A stretch of DNA of 64,000 bases from Corynebacterium simulans (GTDB lineage Bacteria > Actinomycetota > Actinomycetes > Mycobacteriales > Mycobacteriaceae): the NCBI RefSeq assembly GCF_001586215.1, contig NZ_CP014634.1, positions 2,480,001 to 2,544,000 on the forward strand, read 5' to 3'. Positions 46,011-58,100 of the stretch are shown here, piece after piece; position 1 is the first letter of the stretch, and every line of letters begins with the position of its first letter. The notes under the pieces were generated by a model. It ran no database searches. It had not been told where the DNA came from and saw nothing but the letters and a program-made list of their open reading frames with translations. Position numbers and translations under genes: made by a program.

Positions 46011-48251
46011 TTGAGCGCTAGAAACGCTGTTGAGTTCAACATTGATGAAGAATTCGGTATCACCGAAGCAATCGCCACCCTTGACAATGGCGATTTTGGC
46101 ACCCGCACCATCCGGTTTGAGACTGGCCAGCTGGCTCGTCAGGCGGGCGGCTCTGTCACCACTTACCTGGACGAGGACACCATGCTTCTGTCCACCACCA
46201 CCGCCTCCAACCAGCCGCGTGAGGGCTTCGACTTCTTCCCGCTGACCGTGGACGTCGAGGAGCGCATGTACGCAGCCGGCAAGATTCCGGGCTCCTTCTT
46301 CCGCCGCGAAGGCCGTCCCTCCACCGAAGCCATCCTGGCCTGCCGCCTGATCGACCGTCCACTGCGCCCGACCTTTGTCAAGGGCCTGCGCAACGAGGTG
46401 CAGGTCGTTGTCACGGTGCTTTCCATGGCACCGGAGGAGTACTACGACGTCATCGCCATCAACGGTGCATCTGCTTCCACCCAGCTTTCCGGCCTGCCGG
46501 TATCCGGCGCCGTCGGCGGCGTGCGCATGGCGCTTATCGCTGATGACAAGCATCCAGAAGGCCAGTGGGTTGCGTTCCCGAACCACGAGCAGCACGAGCG
46601 TGCGCTGTTCGAGATGGTCGTCGCCGGCCGCATTGTGAAGAAGGGCCGCAAGGAAGACGTTGCCATCATGATGGTTGAGGCAGGCGCTGGTATCAACGTT
46701 GCAGAGCGCATCAAGGAAGGCGCACCGGCACCGCAGGAATCCACCGTTGCAGCAGGCCTTGAAGCAGCAAAACCATTCATCAAGACCCTGTGCGAGGCGC
46801 AGGCAGGTCTGGCTGAGCGCACAGCGAAGGAAACCCAGGAGTTCCCACTCTTCCCGCCGTACACCGATGACGTATTTGCCGCCGTGGAAAAGGCAGCCTC
46901 CAAGAAGCTGGAGAAGCTGATGACCATCCCTGGCAAGCAGGACCGTGACGACGCTACCAACGAGTACATGGAGCAGGTCGAGGCGGATCTCCTCGAGAAG
47001 TTTGAGGATGAGGATGCCTCCAAGCAGATCCGCGCTGCGTATAACGCTGTCATGAAGGCCATCGTGCGCAAGAAGATCCTCACCGAGGGCTTCCGTATCG
47101 ACGGCCGTGGCGTCACCGACATCCGTGACTTGGGCGTTGAGGTTGACCTCATCCCACGCGCACACGGTTCCTCCCTTTTCGAGCGCGGTGAGACCCAGAT
47201 CCTGGGCGTTACCACCCTGGACATGCTCAAGATGGAGCAGCAGATCGATTCCCTGACCCCGGTCACGGGCAAGCGCTACATGCACCACTACAACTTCCCG
47301 CCGTACTCCACCGGTGAGACCGGCCGCGTTGGCTCCCCAAAGCGCCGCGAGATCGGCCACGGTGCTCTTGCCGAGCGCGCCCTGCTGCCGGTCATCCCTT
47401 CCCGCGAGGACTTCCCGTACGCCATCCGTCAGGTCTCTGAGGCGCTAGGCTCCAACGGTTCTACTTCCATGGGCTCCGTTTGTGCTTCCACGCTGTCCCT
47501 GTACAACGCTGGTGTGCCGCTGAAGGCTCCGGTTGCAGGTATCGCAATGGGCCTGGTTTCCGGTGAGGTAGACGGCAAGGAGAAGTTCGTCGCTCTGACT
47601 GACATTTTGGGCGCCGAGGACGCATTCGGCGACATGGACTTCAAGGTCGCAGGTACCTCCGAGTTCATCACCGCGCTGCAGCTGGACACCAAGCTCGATG
47701 GCATCCCATCCAAGGTCCTGGCTAAGGCACTGGAGCAGGCACGTGACGCCCGCGCCACCATCTTGGAGACCATGGCTGAGGTCATCGAAGGCCCAGACGA
47801 GATGTCTGGTCTGGCTCCGAAGATCACTTCCGTGAAGATTCCGGTCAACAAGATCGGCGAGCTCATCGGCCCGAAGGGCAAGACCATCAACTCGATTACC
47901 GAGGAGACCGGCGCTGAGGTTTCCATCGAGGAAGACGGCACCGTCTACATCTCTGCCGCAACTGGTGAGGCTGCCGACGCCGCGATCGAGAAGGTTAACT
48001 CCATCGCTAACCCGCAGCTGCCAAAGGTCGGCGAGCGCTTCCTCGGCACCGTCGTTAAGACCGTCGCCTTTGGTGCATTCGTCTCCCTGGCCCCGGGCCG
48101 CGATGGCCTCATCCACATCTCGAAGCTCGGCGGCGACGAGCGCATCGAGAAGGTCGAGGACGTTGTCAACGTCGGCGATAAGATTCAGGTCGAAATCGCA
48201 GACATCGACAACCGCGGCAAGATCTCCTTGGTTCCGGTCGAGGAAAACTAG
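46011..48251 (+). CDS. pnp: Polyribonucleotide nucleotidyltransferase (PNPase)
   Basis: Phosphorolytic 3'-5' exoribonuclease, called guanosine pentaphosphate synthetase I in some actinobacteria. The 746-residue product has two RNase PH domains ([14 protein letters not shown]..., [14 protein letters not shown]...[13 protein letters not shown]), then KH ([19 protein letters not shown]) and S1 ([15 protein letters not shown]) domains. It starts with the rare codon TTG at 46011; AAGGAG lies 9 nt upstream and no ATG or GTG fits the conserved N-terminus. A strong terminator follows. Confidence 0.97.
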   Translation: MSARNAVEFNIDEEFGITEAIATLDNGDFGTRTIRFETGQLARQAGGSVTTYLDEDTMLLSTTTASNQPREGFDFFPLTVDVEERMYAAGKIPGSFFRREGRPSTEAILACRLIDRPLRPTFVKGLRNEVQVVVTVLSMAPEEYYDVIAINGASASTQLSGLPVSGAVGGVRMALIADDKHPEGQWVAFPNHEQHERALFEMVVAGRIVKKGRKEDVAIMMVEAGAGINVAERIKEGAPAPQESTVAAGLEAAKPFIKTLCEAQAGLAERTAKETQEFPLFPPYTDDVFAAVEKAASKKLEKLMTIPGKQDRDDATNEYMEQVEADLLEKFEDEDASKQIRAAYNAVMKAIVRKKILTEGFRIDGRGVTDIRDLGVEVDLIPRAHGSSLFERGETQILGVTTLDMLKMEQQIDSLTPVTGKRYMHHYNFPPYSTGETGRVGSPKRREIGHGALAERALLPVIPSREDFPYAIRQVSEALGSNGSTSMGSVCASTLSLYNAGVPLKAPVAGIAMGLVSGEVDGKEKFVALTDILGAEDAFGDMDFKVAGTSEFITALQLDTKLDGIPSKVLAKALEQARDARATILETMAEVIEGPDEMSGLAPKITSVKIPVNKIGELIGPKGKTINSITEETGAEVSIEEDGTVYISAATGEAADAAIEKVNSIANPQLPKVGERFLGTVVKTVAFGAFVSLAPGRDGLIHISKLGGDERIEKVEDVVNVGDKIQVEIADIDNRGKISLVPVEEN

Positions 48252-48295
48252 TCGCACCCTCCCGACAAGCCGTGTGATGCGGCTGTTACACAACG

Positions 48296-48352
48296 GCGCC
48301 CTCGCTTGGCGGTCGCAACTTTTGCCGGCTGCTAGCGAGGGCGCTTTTCCTT
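48296..48352 (+). terminator. Terminator after pnp
   Basis: GCGCCCTCGCT (48296-48306) pairs with AGCGAGGGCGC (48334-48344), followed by TTTTCCTTG. Confidence 0.85.
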
Positions 48353-48385
48353 GTCTCTAGCGTCATCGGTGGCTAGGGACAAGCC

Positions 48386-49099
48386 TTAAGAGTTGGTGAG
48401 GAAGTCAATGACAATGCGAGGTGGACCGTCCAAGTACGTGATGGAATAGGGCACTTTCTTATCGAGTCCAATAACGAAGTGAGACTGCGCCTCGAATGCG
48501 CTGACAAATTCCACGCTGCGCACGACACCCGCGCCAGGAGTTTGGGCATTGGGCTTGAGCATTGCGTCTTGGAGCTCTTGGGTATCGGGCCACGGTGTGC
48601 GTTCGAGGCCTATTTCGAGAGCAATAGTGCCGGAGTAGGGCACGGGGAACCCCGACCCTGGTGCGCTTGTGGACTCGGTGTAGTGTGCCCACCACCGCGG
48701 AATGCCGGCACCCGCGGACTCTATGACAACGCGGTCGTAGCCTTGATGGCTACCAGCACGCATAGTGGTTGGGATTAGTTCGCCCTCGGAGGTTCCGTCG
48801 AAGTCGATGTCTGCCGTATCTGGAGTGCCTAAGAAGCCCTTTGGAAGCCCACCTGATTTCTGTTCGGTGCTCGTCGGCCGCGGGCTTGTGGTCTCCTCTA
48901 TCGTTTGACTGCTTGTCGGCGGCGTGGTCTCAGAAGGCGCCACGGTAGATACCGGCGCGCTGTGGCTGTCGTCGTTGGAGGCACCGCCGGCGCAGGCGGA
49001 AAGCGTCAGCGTGGCCGTGGTTAAGGTGGCGGCCACAACGTGCAGGCGGCGGCGATGAGCAAGCGAATCGGCAGGCACAGAGAGCTTGAGAGGAATCAT
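48386..49099 (-). CDS. AMIN-like domain lipoprotein
   Basis: A 237-residue exported lipoprotein: a basic N-terminus (HRRRLH), a hydrophobic stretch and a lipobox LSAC (Cys at 36). A Ser/Thr/Pro-rich linker of about 45 residues leads to a globular domain with YDRVVIES, VRSVEFVSAFEAQSHFVIGLD and PRIVIDF, which resembles the AMIN-like domain of actinobacterial secreted proteins. AMIN domains target periplasmic or wall proteins, so wall association is likely, but no partner enzyme is encoded alongside. Confidence 0.75.
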   Translation of the reverse strand: MIPLKLSVPADSLAHRRRLHVVAATLTTATLTLSACAGGASNDDSHSAPVSTVAPSETTPPTSSQTIEETTSPRPTSTEQKSGGLPKGFLGTPDTADIDFDGTSEGELIPTTMRAGSHQGYDRVVIESAGAGIPRWWAHYTESTSAPGSGFPVPYSGTIALEIGLERTPWPDTQELQDAMLKPNAQTPGAGVVRSVEFVSAFEAQSHFVIGLDKKVPYSITYLDGPPRIVIDFLTNS

Positions 49100-49112
49100 G
49101 CTGACCAGTCTA
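49100..49112 (-). promoter_or_regulatory. Putative leaderless promoter of the AMIN-like lipoprotein (-10 TAGACT)
   Basis: TAGACT on the minus strand (49107-49112) ends 7 nt before the ATG at 49099. Confidence 0.5.
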
Positions 49113-49150
49113 AGAAAACGGGCTCACGCTTTTGCACAATATTTAATGAT

Positions 49151-49528
49151 TTAATGCTTGAGTTGCACCAATTGGATGAGGTTGCCCACGGTGTCGTCGA
49201 AGACGGCGATGATGGAAGGGCCGACGTCGGTTGGCTCCATGGTGAACCCGACGCCCTTGGCCTTGAGTTCTTCATACTCGGCCTGCACGTCCTCGCTCAT
49301 GAATTGGGTGAGCGGAATGCCATCCTTTTTAAGAGCCTCGGTAAAAGGAGCTGCTGCTGGATGGCCCTTGGGCTCTAGCAGGAGTTCGATGCCGCTGCCG
49401 TCGGCTGGACCGGAGGCGTTGGTGACAGTGAGCCAACGGAAGTCGCCGTGCGTGACATCGTCTTTAACCTTGAATCCCAAGGTGTTGACGTAGAAATCGT
49501 GGGCGCGAGCGACGTCGTCGACAAGCAC
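49151..49528 (-). CDS. VOC (glyoxalase/bleomycin-resistance fold) protein with disrupted 5' end
   Basis: A vicinal-oxygen-chelate protein: VDDVARAHDFYVNTLGFKVKDDV, GIELLLEPKG and DTVGNLIQLVQLKH are typical. The natural start appears to be the ATG at 49549, but codon 4 is TAG (49538-49540), where relatives would be expected to have a sense codon. The listed frame starts at GTG 49528, which has no ribosome binding site. The body of the gene is intact. It is either a recent pseudogene, a poorly expressed gene or a sequence error. Confidence 0.7.
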   Translation of the reverse strand: MLVDDVARAHDFYVNTLGFKVKDDVTHGDFRWLTVTNASGPADGSGIELLLEPKGHPAAAPFTEALKKDGIPLTQFMSEDVQAEYEELKAKGVGFTMEPTDVGPSIIAVFDDTVGNLIQLVQLKH

Positions 49529-49549
49529 GGAAGCAATCTAGATACGCAT

Positions 49550-49562
49550 GGCACAAAGTCTA
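49550..49562 (-). promoter_or_regulatory. Putative leaderless promoter of the VOC gene (-10 TAGACT)
   Basis: TAGACT on the minus strand (49557-49562) ends 7 nt before the ATG at 49549. This supports 49549 as the original start of the interrupted gene. Confidence 0.45.
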
Positions 49563-49646
49563 CGTTGCCAACTGGCGCGTTAGACTGGTCGGCATTGGGG
49601 CAGGCAATAAGGCCTGCGCTAGATGTAGCGTGCTTATACGTATTTA

Positions 49647-50459
<813 letters not shown>

Positions 50460-50492
50460 GTCGGACTATCGAGGAGACATAAGGCACTAGAT

Positions 50493-51242
50493 ATGGCACG
50501 CATTAGCGAACTGGACGTCCAGCTCATCGCGGCAACGCAGTTCCACCCGCCGCAGGGCATCGAGTGGGAGAGGGAACAGGCAGCCTCCGATGGCGAGGCT
50601 CTCGTCGAATTTGCCGGCCGGGCTTGCTACGAGTCCTTCAATAAGCCGAATCCGCGCACCGCGGCCAACTCGGCCTACCTGCGCCACATCCTGGAGGTGG
50701 GCCACGACGCTCTGCTGGAGCACGCCACGGCCACATTGTATATCCGCGGCCTGTCGCGCTCTGCCAGTCATGAGCTGGTGCGCCACCGCCACTTTTCCTT
50801 TTCCCAGCTCTCGCAGCGCTATGTCCACCCGGAGGAAACTCAGGTGGTGCTGCCCAAGCTCATTGCTGAAGACGAGCAGCTGACGCGGCTTACAATGCAG
50901 GCCGTTGATGAAACCCGCTTTGTCTATAACGAGCTGCTCAGCGCGCTGGAGAGCAAATTAGAAGATGAGCCCAACGCACTGCTGCGCAAAAAACAGGCGC
51001 GGCAGGCGGCACGTGCGGTGTTGCCCAATCTCACGGAAAGCCGCATCGTGGTTACCGGCAACTACCGCGCTTGGCGTCACTTCATCGGCGCGCGTGCCAC
51101 AGAGCAGGCGGATACCGAGATGCGCGAGTTAGCTATTGCCTGCCTGAAGCTGTTGCGGGAGCAGTCGCCGGTGGTATTCGATGACTTCCACATCACCCAG
51201 CTTGCCGACGGCACCGAAATGGCATCGAGCCCATACGCCTAG
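50493..51242 (+). CDS. thyX: FAD-dependent thymidylate synthase ThyX
   Basis: Flavin-dependent methylation of dUMP to dTMP. The 249-residue product carries the ThyX signature R97-H-R99-x7-S107 ([11 protein letters not shown]) and the C-terminal [22 protein letters not shown] region. A GAGGAG-like site is about 20 nt upstream and AAGG nearer. Its position between dapB and dapA is typical of corynebacteria, although the pathways are unrelated. Confidence 0.96.
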   Translation: MARISELDVQLIAATQFHPPQGIEWEREQAASDGEALVEFAGRACYESFNKPNPRTAANSAYLRHILEVGHDALLEHATATLYIRGLSRSASHELVRHRHFSFSQLSQRYVHPEETQVVLPKLIAEDEQLTRLTMQAVDETRFVYNELLSALESKLEDEPNALLRKKQARQAARAVLPNLTESRIVVTGNYRAWRHFIGARATEQADTEMRELAIACLKLLREQSPVVFDDFHITQLADGTEMASSPYA

Positions 51243-51296
51243 TTAAAGTCCGTGGCGGTGGCCATAGCTTGTTCCGCCACGCGACCACCCCGATGA

Positions 51297-52241
<945 letters not shown>

Positions 52242-52243
52242 GA

Positions 52244-54349
52244 ATGACTGAACCCCGTAACCGTTCCCGCAAGGTTACCCGCAAGGCGGGCCCACCAGCG
52301 GAAACCGAGTCCGCCTCCAACGAGGCGGCTTCGCCGGTTTTTCAGGCACCGAGCAACTCGGAGCCAAAACAGGAATCCGGTGACAAGAAGTCCAATAACA
52401 ACGGCAATTCCGAGAACTCGAACGGCGGCAACCGGCGCTCGCGTTCCCGTGGCTCCCGCGGTGGTCGCGGTCGCGGCCGCGGCGGCAACAACGCCGAGAA
52501 CAACGGAATTAACAACAACGGCAATAACGGCAATAACAATGGTGGCCGTGGCAACCGCAACAACAACCGCGGCCGCCGCAACGTTCCGAAGTCCATGCAG
52601 GGCGCGGATCTGACCAAGCGCCTGCCGCAGCCGCCGAAGCAGCCGAAGGATGCCCTGCGCATCTACGCTCTGGGCGGTATTTCTGAGATCGGTCGTAACA
52701 TGACCGTCTTTGAGTACCAGGACGAGCTGCTCATCATTGACTGTGGCGTGCTCTTCCCTTCCTCCGGTGAGCCGGGCGTGGACCTTATCTTGCCGGACTT
52801 TGGCCCGATCGAAAAGAAGATCGACAAGGTCAAGGCGCTCGTGGTTACCCACGCTCACGAGGACCACATTGGTGCTATCCCGTGGCTTCTCAAGCTGCGC
52901 CCGGATATCCCAATCGTGGCATCGCGCTTTACCATTGCCCTGATTGCGGCGAAGTGTAAGGAGCACCGCCAGAAGCCGAAGTTCGTTGAGGTCAACGAGA
53001 AGTCCGATGTGAACTACGGTCCGTTCCGTCTGCGCTTCTGGGCAGTTAACCACTCCGTTCCGGATGCACTGGGCATCATGCTGGGCACCCCGGCTGGCAA
53101 CATCATCCACACCGGTGACATCAAGCTGGACCAGACCCCGCTGGATAACCGCCCGACCGACCTTCCGGCGCTGTCTCGCTACGGCGACGAGGGCGTCGAC
53201 CTCATGCTCTGCGATTCCACCAACGCGAACATCCCAGGCGTTTCCGCATCTGAGGGCGATATCCCGGCTACCTTCCGCCGCTTGGTCTCCAATGCCAAGC
53301 AGCGCGTCATCATTGCGTCCTTCGCCTCGAACGTCTACCGCGTGCAGGCGGCTATCGACGCCGCCGTTTACGCTGGCCGTAAGGTCGCGTTCAACGGCCG
53401 TTCCATGATGCGCAACATGGAAATCGCCGAGAAGATGGGCTTCCTTAAGGTTCCGCGCGGCACCATCGTCCCGATCGATGAGGCTGCCAAGATGGCACCA
53501 CACAAGGTCCTTCTGATTACCACCGGTACCCAGGGCGAGCCGATGGCGGCACTGTCGCGCATGGCGCGTCGCGAGCACCGTCAGATCACCGTTCGCGATG
53601 GCGATCTGATCATCTTCTCTTCCTCCCTGATTCCGGGTAACGAAGAGGCCGTCTACGGTGTGATGAACATGCTCTCCCAGATTGGTGCCGAGGTTGTCAC
53701 CAACAAGGAGGCTAAGGTTCACGCTTCCGGCCACGGCTACGGCGGCGAGCTTTTGTTCCTCTACAACGCTGCACGTCCGAAGAACGCTATGCCGGTCCAC
53801 GGCGAGTGGCGCCATTTGCGTGCGAACAAGGAACTGGCTGTCTCTACTGGCGTCGACCGCGACCGCGTGGTTCTCGCCCAAAACGGCGTCGTTGTAGACC
53901 TGCGCAAGGGTCGTGCCGAGGTCGTTGGCCAGATCACGGTGGGCAACCTCTACGTCGATGGTGTTTCCATGGGTGACGTCGATGCCGATACCTTGGCAGA
54001 CCGCACCAACCTCGGTGCTGGCGGCGTTGTCTCCATCACTTGTGTCATCGACAACCGCACCTCGCGTCTGCTCGAAAAGCCAGCGGTTTCCACCACGGGC
54101 TTCTCCGACGACGACCGTGGAATCGTGCCAGAGGTTGCCGAGATCGTGGAAAACACCATGAACGATCTCGCTGCCGAAGGCGAGAACGACACCTACCGCA
54201 TGGTCCAGAAGGTCCGCCGCAAGGTCACCAAGCTCATGGATTCCAAGTACAAGCGTGAGCCGGTCATCTTGCCGACCATCATTCCGACCAACTCTGGTCC
54301 GTTGCTTGCAGACGACGATGAGGTAGAGGCTTCCCGCGAGTCCCTTTAA
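52244..54349 (+). CDS. rnj: Ribonuclease J
   Basis: Metallo-beta-lactamase-fold RNase with 5'-3' exo- and endonuclease activity. The 701-residue product has an N-terminal disordered region (about 30-115) rich in Asn, Gly and Arg, then the catalytic domain with H203-x-H205-x-D207-H208 (THAHEDHIGA), the beta-CASP domain and a C-terminal domain. The Asn/Gly tracts are low-complexity and may vary in length. It follows dapA by 2 bp. Confidence 0.95.
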   Translation: MTEPRNRSRKVTRKAGPPAETESASNEAASPVFQAPSNSEPKQESGDKKSNNNGNSENSNGGNRRSRSRGSRGGRGRGRGGNNAENNGINNNGNNGNNNGGRGNRNNNRGRRNVPKSMQGADLTKRLPQPPKQPKDALRIYALGGISEIGRNMTVFEYQDELLIIDCGVLFPSSGEPGVDLILPDFGPIEKKIDKVKALVVTHAHEDHIGAIPWLLKLRPDIPIVASRFTIALIAAKCKEHRQKPKFVEVNEKSDVNYGPFRLRFWAVNHSVPDALGIMLGTPAGNIIHTGDIKLDQTPLDNRPTDLPALSRYGDEGVDLMLCDSTNANIPGVSASEGDIPATFRRLVSNAKQRVIIASFASNVYRVQAAIDAAVYAGRKVAFNGRSMMRNMEIAEKMGFLKVPRGTIVPIDEAAKMAPHKVLLITTGTQGEPMAALSRMARREHRQITVRDGDLIIFSSSLIPGNEEAVYGVMNMLSQIGAEVVTNKEAKVHASGHGYGGELLFLYNAARPKNAMPVHGEWRHLRANKELAVSTGVDRDRVVLAQNGVVVDLRKGRAEVVGQITVGNLYVDGVSMGDVDADTLADRTNLGAGGVVSITCVIDNRTSRLLEKPAVSTTGFSDDDRGIVPEVAEIVENTMNDLAAEGENDTYRMVQKVRRKVTKLMDSKYKREPVILPTIIPTNSGPLLADDDEVEASRESL

Positions 54350-54400
54350 AAACCTTTAGGCTTGGCAGCGCGTATCGAGCCGCCTTGTTCGTCTGACGGC

Positions 54401-54431
54401 GTGTGCCCCAGCAGTCTATGCTGGGGCACAT
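54401..54431. promoter_or_regulatory. Perfect palindrome spanning the -10 and start codon of the next gene
   Basis: GTGCCCCAGCA (54403-54413) and TGCTGGGGCAC (54419-54429) enclose GTCTA; T54402-A54430 extends it to 12 bp. The hexamer TATGCT (54417-54422) lies in the right half and the ATG at 54430 is at its edge. It may be an operator, or the rnj terminator, since GTCGTTTTCTTCT follows. Confidence 0.55.
54417..54429 (+). promoter_or_regulatory. Putative leaderless promoter (-10 TATGCT)
   Basis: TATGCT (54417-54422) ends 7 nt before the ATG at 54430. Confidence 0.45.
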
Positions 54432-55056
54432 GTCGTTTTCTTCTGCTGAGCGCGCCAAGCTGGTGACGCTATTTCATAAGCTCGGACCAGACGCTCCCAC
54501 CCTCTGCCAGGGCTGGAGCACCCGCGATCTAGCTGCCCACCTGTGGGTGCGTGAGAACCGTCCCGACGCTGCGGCGGGCATGCTGGTCCCACAGCTTGCC
54601 GGCCGTCTCGACGCCGCGATGGAGCAGGCGGCTGCCCGCGACTTCACCGAGCTCGTCGATGACTGGGGGAGGGGAGCCGGACGCGCCAACCCAATGCGTC
54701 TTGTTGACTCCAAGGTCAATCTCACCGAGCACTTTGTCCACCACGAGGACGTGCGCCGCGCCAATGGCATGAATGAGCAACGCGAGTTCTCCGCGGTGGT
54801 TTTGGGCGAGCTGCATAAGGCTCTGAAAATGCTCGCGCCACGCATGCTGAAAAAGTCTTCCAAGCCGGTCGTGTTGTATCCGGAGAACTTTGGCCGGATC
54901 GTCGTCGCGGACGATAGGAAGGTTGCCGATCGCGGCGATGACGTCGTCCGCGTGATGGGGCCCGTTCCAGAGCTCGTGCTGTGGGTCTTTGGCCGCGATG
55001 CTTGCTCGCTGAAAATTGAGGGCGACGTAAGCGCCGTCGTTAGGTCAACCCTCTAG
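54430..55056 (+). CDS. TIGR03085-type, mycothiol-dependent maleylpyruvate isomerase N-domain protein
   Basis: A 208-residue protein with the DinB-like helical bundle of actinobacterial mycothiol-dependent enzymes. It has an N-terminal LGPDAPTLCQGWSTRDLAAHLWVRE segment, a central NLTEHFVHHEDVRRANG carrying the metal-type histidines, and a C-terminal domain with LVLWVFGR. Family members use mycothiol in isomerisation or detoxification, but no substrate is known here. It may depend on the mycothiol recycled by mtr. The ATG at 54430 follows a -10 hexamer. Confidence 0.78.
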   Translation: MSFSSAERAKLVTLFHKLGPDAPTLCQGWSTRDLAAHLWVRENRPDAAAGMLVPQLAGRLDAAMEQAAARDFTELVDDWGRGAGRANPMRLVDSKVNLTEHFVHHEDVRRANGMNEQREFSAVVLGELHKALKMLAPRMLKKSSKPVVLYPENFGRIVVADDRKVADRGDDVVRVMGPVPELVLWVFGRDACSLKIEGDVSAVVRSTL

Positions 55057-55079
55057 ACTAGATATAGCCACGTACGTCT

Positions 55080-55103
55080 TGCGGGCAGCCCTGCAGGCCC
55101 GCA
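55080..55103 (+). terminator. Weak terminator-like hairpin upstream of ftsK
   Basis: TGCGGGC (55080-55086) pairs with GCCCGCA (55097-55103) around a 10-nt loop. No T-run follows, so function is doubtful. Confidence 0.3.
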
Positions 55104-55176
55104 GACGCATCATTAACTAAGGAAAATACTTCCTCGAAACCCGTGTGGCGTATGTGATTAGTGGGGTGTGGGCTAC

Positions 55177-55189
55177 TAGAGTGGCTGGC
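55177..55189 (+). promoter_or_regulatory. Putative leaderless promoter of ftsK (-10 TAGAGT)
   Basis: TAGAGT (55177-55182) ends 7 nt before the ATG at 55190. Confidence 0.45.
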
Positions 55190-58100
55190 ATGTCTGTCAA
55201 AAACGCACCGTCACGCGCCTCGCATCGCGGCCGCTCCGGCAAGGGGGCGGCCCGTCCTGCGAATCGATCGCGCCCCTCGGGGCGGTCTGGAGCGGCCAAG
55301 TCCACGTCGCGGAATGCAGCAGAGAATCTGACGCTTACTTCCGCCAACCGCGCTGCTGATCCCTCTTATGAGCGGACCGGCAGCGCATTTCGTGCTGTCG
55401 GGCGTGGCCTAAGTGCCGCATTCGGTGCCACCGCGCGTGGCATGGGCGATATGACGCGCGGCGTTAGCCGCGGTTTTGGCAATCTGCGTCCGAGTGACGG
55501 CGGAGCAGAAGGCTATGAAGAATTCGCATACGACGATGCAAGGGAGCCAGAGGAAATTTCTACTCGCGGCAAACAAAAGAAAAACAAGGTGACCCGCGCA
55601 AAGGCCACAGAAGATCGCGCAGCGCGCGAGCATGAGCTCGATGAGCATCTGGCAACTGCTCCTGATGCAATCTCGCGCGAAGAGCGCACCATCCAGATTT
55701 CCAACCCGGATGCCGTTGCCTTAACACTCATCGGCGTAGCCATCGTCTTGGCATGCGCGGTATGGTTCGACATCGTTGGCGTTATCGGCGCCTATCTCAC
55801 CGACGCCGTGCGCTATGTCATCGGCGCGGGCGCTTACGTCTTGCCGGTCGCACTGATCGCGCTCGCCATGGCGCTGATGATGGGAGTTTCCGGCGTAGCT
55901 GGCCGTCTGCAGCCCCGCGTGATGGGCGGCATTGGCCTCATCATCGTCTCGATGCTGGGCCTAATTCATATCTTCGCCGGTCTGCCCAAGCTTTCCTGGC
56001 GCGATAACGCGGCTGGAGACGCCGGCGGTGCCATCGGCTTTGCCGTAGGTCAGCTTTTGGAGGCAGCATTTTCCGCCTACGTCGCCGTGCCGCTGCTAAT
56101 CCTGCTCATCATCTACGGCGCTTTGAACGTCACGGGCATCACCTTGCGCCAGGCCTTCGACTACCTTTCTGCGCTCTTCAACGACCTGATGGCGGGCCTG
56201 CGCGAGAAGAAGGCCGAGCGTTATGGCGACTATGACGAGGACATCGACGACGATGCCTATGGCCACGTCGACGATGACATCGAAGACATTGCCGAAGGCC
56301 GCGAGCGCACCCCACGTGATAAGCGCCAGCAGTCGCAGCCACGTCGCGCGCGGCGCCAGGCCCCACGCCGCTTGGCGACGCCGTTGGATAATTACCCGGC
56401 AGATAACCAATCGGCCAACCCGCCCACCGTGTCCTTCGATTCCGCGAACACCAAGCCGGCTGCCCAAGAACAAGAGCAAGCATTGCTTGACGAGGCCGGC
56501 CAGCCCACCGAAGTCTTTTCTAACGCCGCGCCAGTCCAGCACGGTCGCCCAGACTTCGCTGGCTCCCGCAACATCGAGGACACCGACGAGTTCCCGGCCG
56601 TGCGTGATGAAGAGCAGACCACCGTTTTGCCTTCTGCACCGCAGCGTCAAGAATCTGCACAGCCGACTCAGCAGCCAGTCCAGCAGTCGGCCCAGCAGCC
56701 GGCCGCACAACCTGCGGCTCAGCCTGTAGCCAAGAAGGCGTCGCCAAGCGCTGCCGGTGCCGCCGCTGCCGGCGCTGCTGGTGCCGCCGTTGCCGGCGCT
56801 GCTGGTGCGGCCGCAATGGACGCTGCTTCCGACGTTGTTTCTTCCGCACACGCGGAGGCAGTGCGCCTGTTCCAGCAGCGCTCCGGCCGCGATGCGGCGA
56901 CGGGTAAGTCCGTGGAGGAGCCTGCTGCGCAGCAACAGGCCGCCGCACAGGGCGGCGCGATGGGCAACGACTCCGACTACGACCTGCCTACCACCGCATT
57001 GTTGACCGCGGGTAAGCCCACCAAGGCGCGCACCGAGGCCAACGACCGCATCATCGAGGCGATTACCGATGTCTTCGAGGAGTTCAAGGTCAACGCGCAG
57101 GTCACCGGCTTTAGCCGTGGCCCGACAGTCACCCGCTACGAAATCGAGCTGGGACCAGGCGTGAAGGTCTCCAAGATTACGAACCTGCAGTCCAACCTGG
57201 CCTATGCCGTGGCGACGGACAACCTGCGCCTGCTGACCCCAATCCCGGGCAAGTCTGCGGTGGGTATCGAGGTTCCGAATGCGGACCGTGAGATGGTGCG
57301 CCTGCGTGACGTTCTGGATTCCCCGGCCATCGCAAGTGATGAGGACCCGATGCTCATCGGCCTGGGTAAAGACATCGAGGGCGAGTACTCGTCCTATTCC
57401 GTGCAGAAGATGCCGCACCTGCTCGTCGCCGGTGCCACCGGTTCCGGTAAGTCGGCCTTCGTGAACTCGATGCTGGTTTCCCTCCTGACGCGCGCGACCC
57501 CGGAGCAGGTCCGCCTCATCCTCGTTGACCCGAAGATGGTGGAGCTGACTCCTTACGAGGGCATCCCGCACCTTATTACGCCTATTATCACCCAGCCAAA
57601 GAAGGCGGCGGCGGCCCTGCAGTGGCTCGTCGAGGAGATGGAGCAGCGCTACATGGACATGAAGGCTGCCCGCGTGCGTAAGATCGAGGACTATAACCGC
57701 AAGGTCATCTCCGGCGCGCACCAGGCGCCGCTCGGCTCCGAGCGCGAGATGCGCCCGTACCCGTACATCGTCTGTGTCGTGGACGAGTTGGCCGACCTCA
57801 TGATGACCGCGCCGAAGGAAATCGAGGAATCCATCGTGCGCATCACCCAGAAGGCGCGTGCGGCCGGCATCCACTTGGTGCTTGCAACCCAGCGACCTTC
57901 CGTGGACGTGGTCACCGGTCTTATCAAGACCAACGTTCCTTCCCGATTGGCATTTGCCACCTCGTCCCTTACGGACTCCCGCGTCATTTTGGACCAAGGC
58001 GGTGCAGAAAAGCTCATCGGCATGGGTGACGGCCTCTTCATTCCGCAGGGCGGCCGTCCGGTGCGTATGCAGGGTGCTTTCGTCTCCGACGAAGAGGTGC

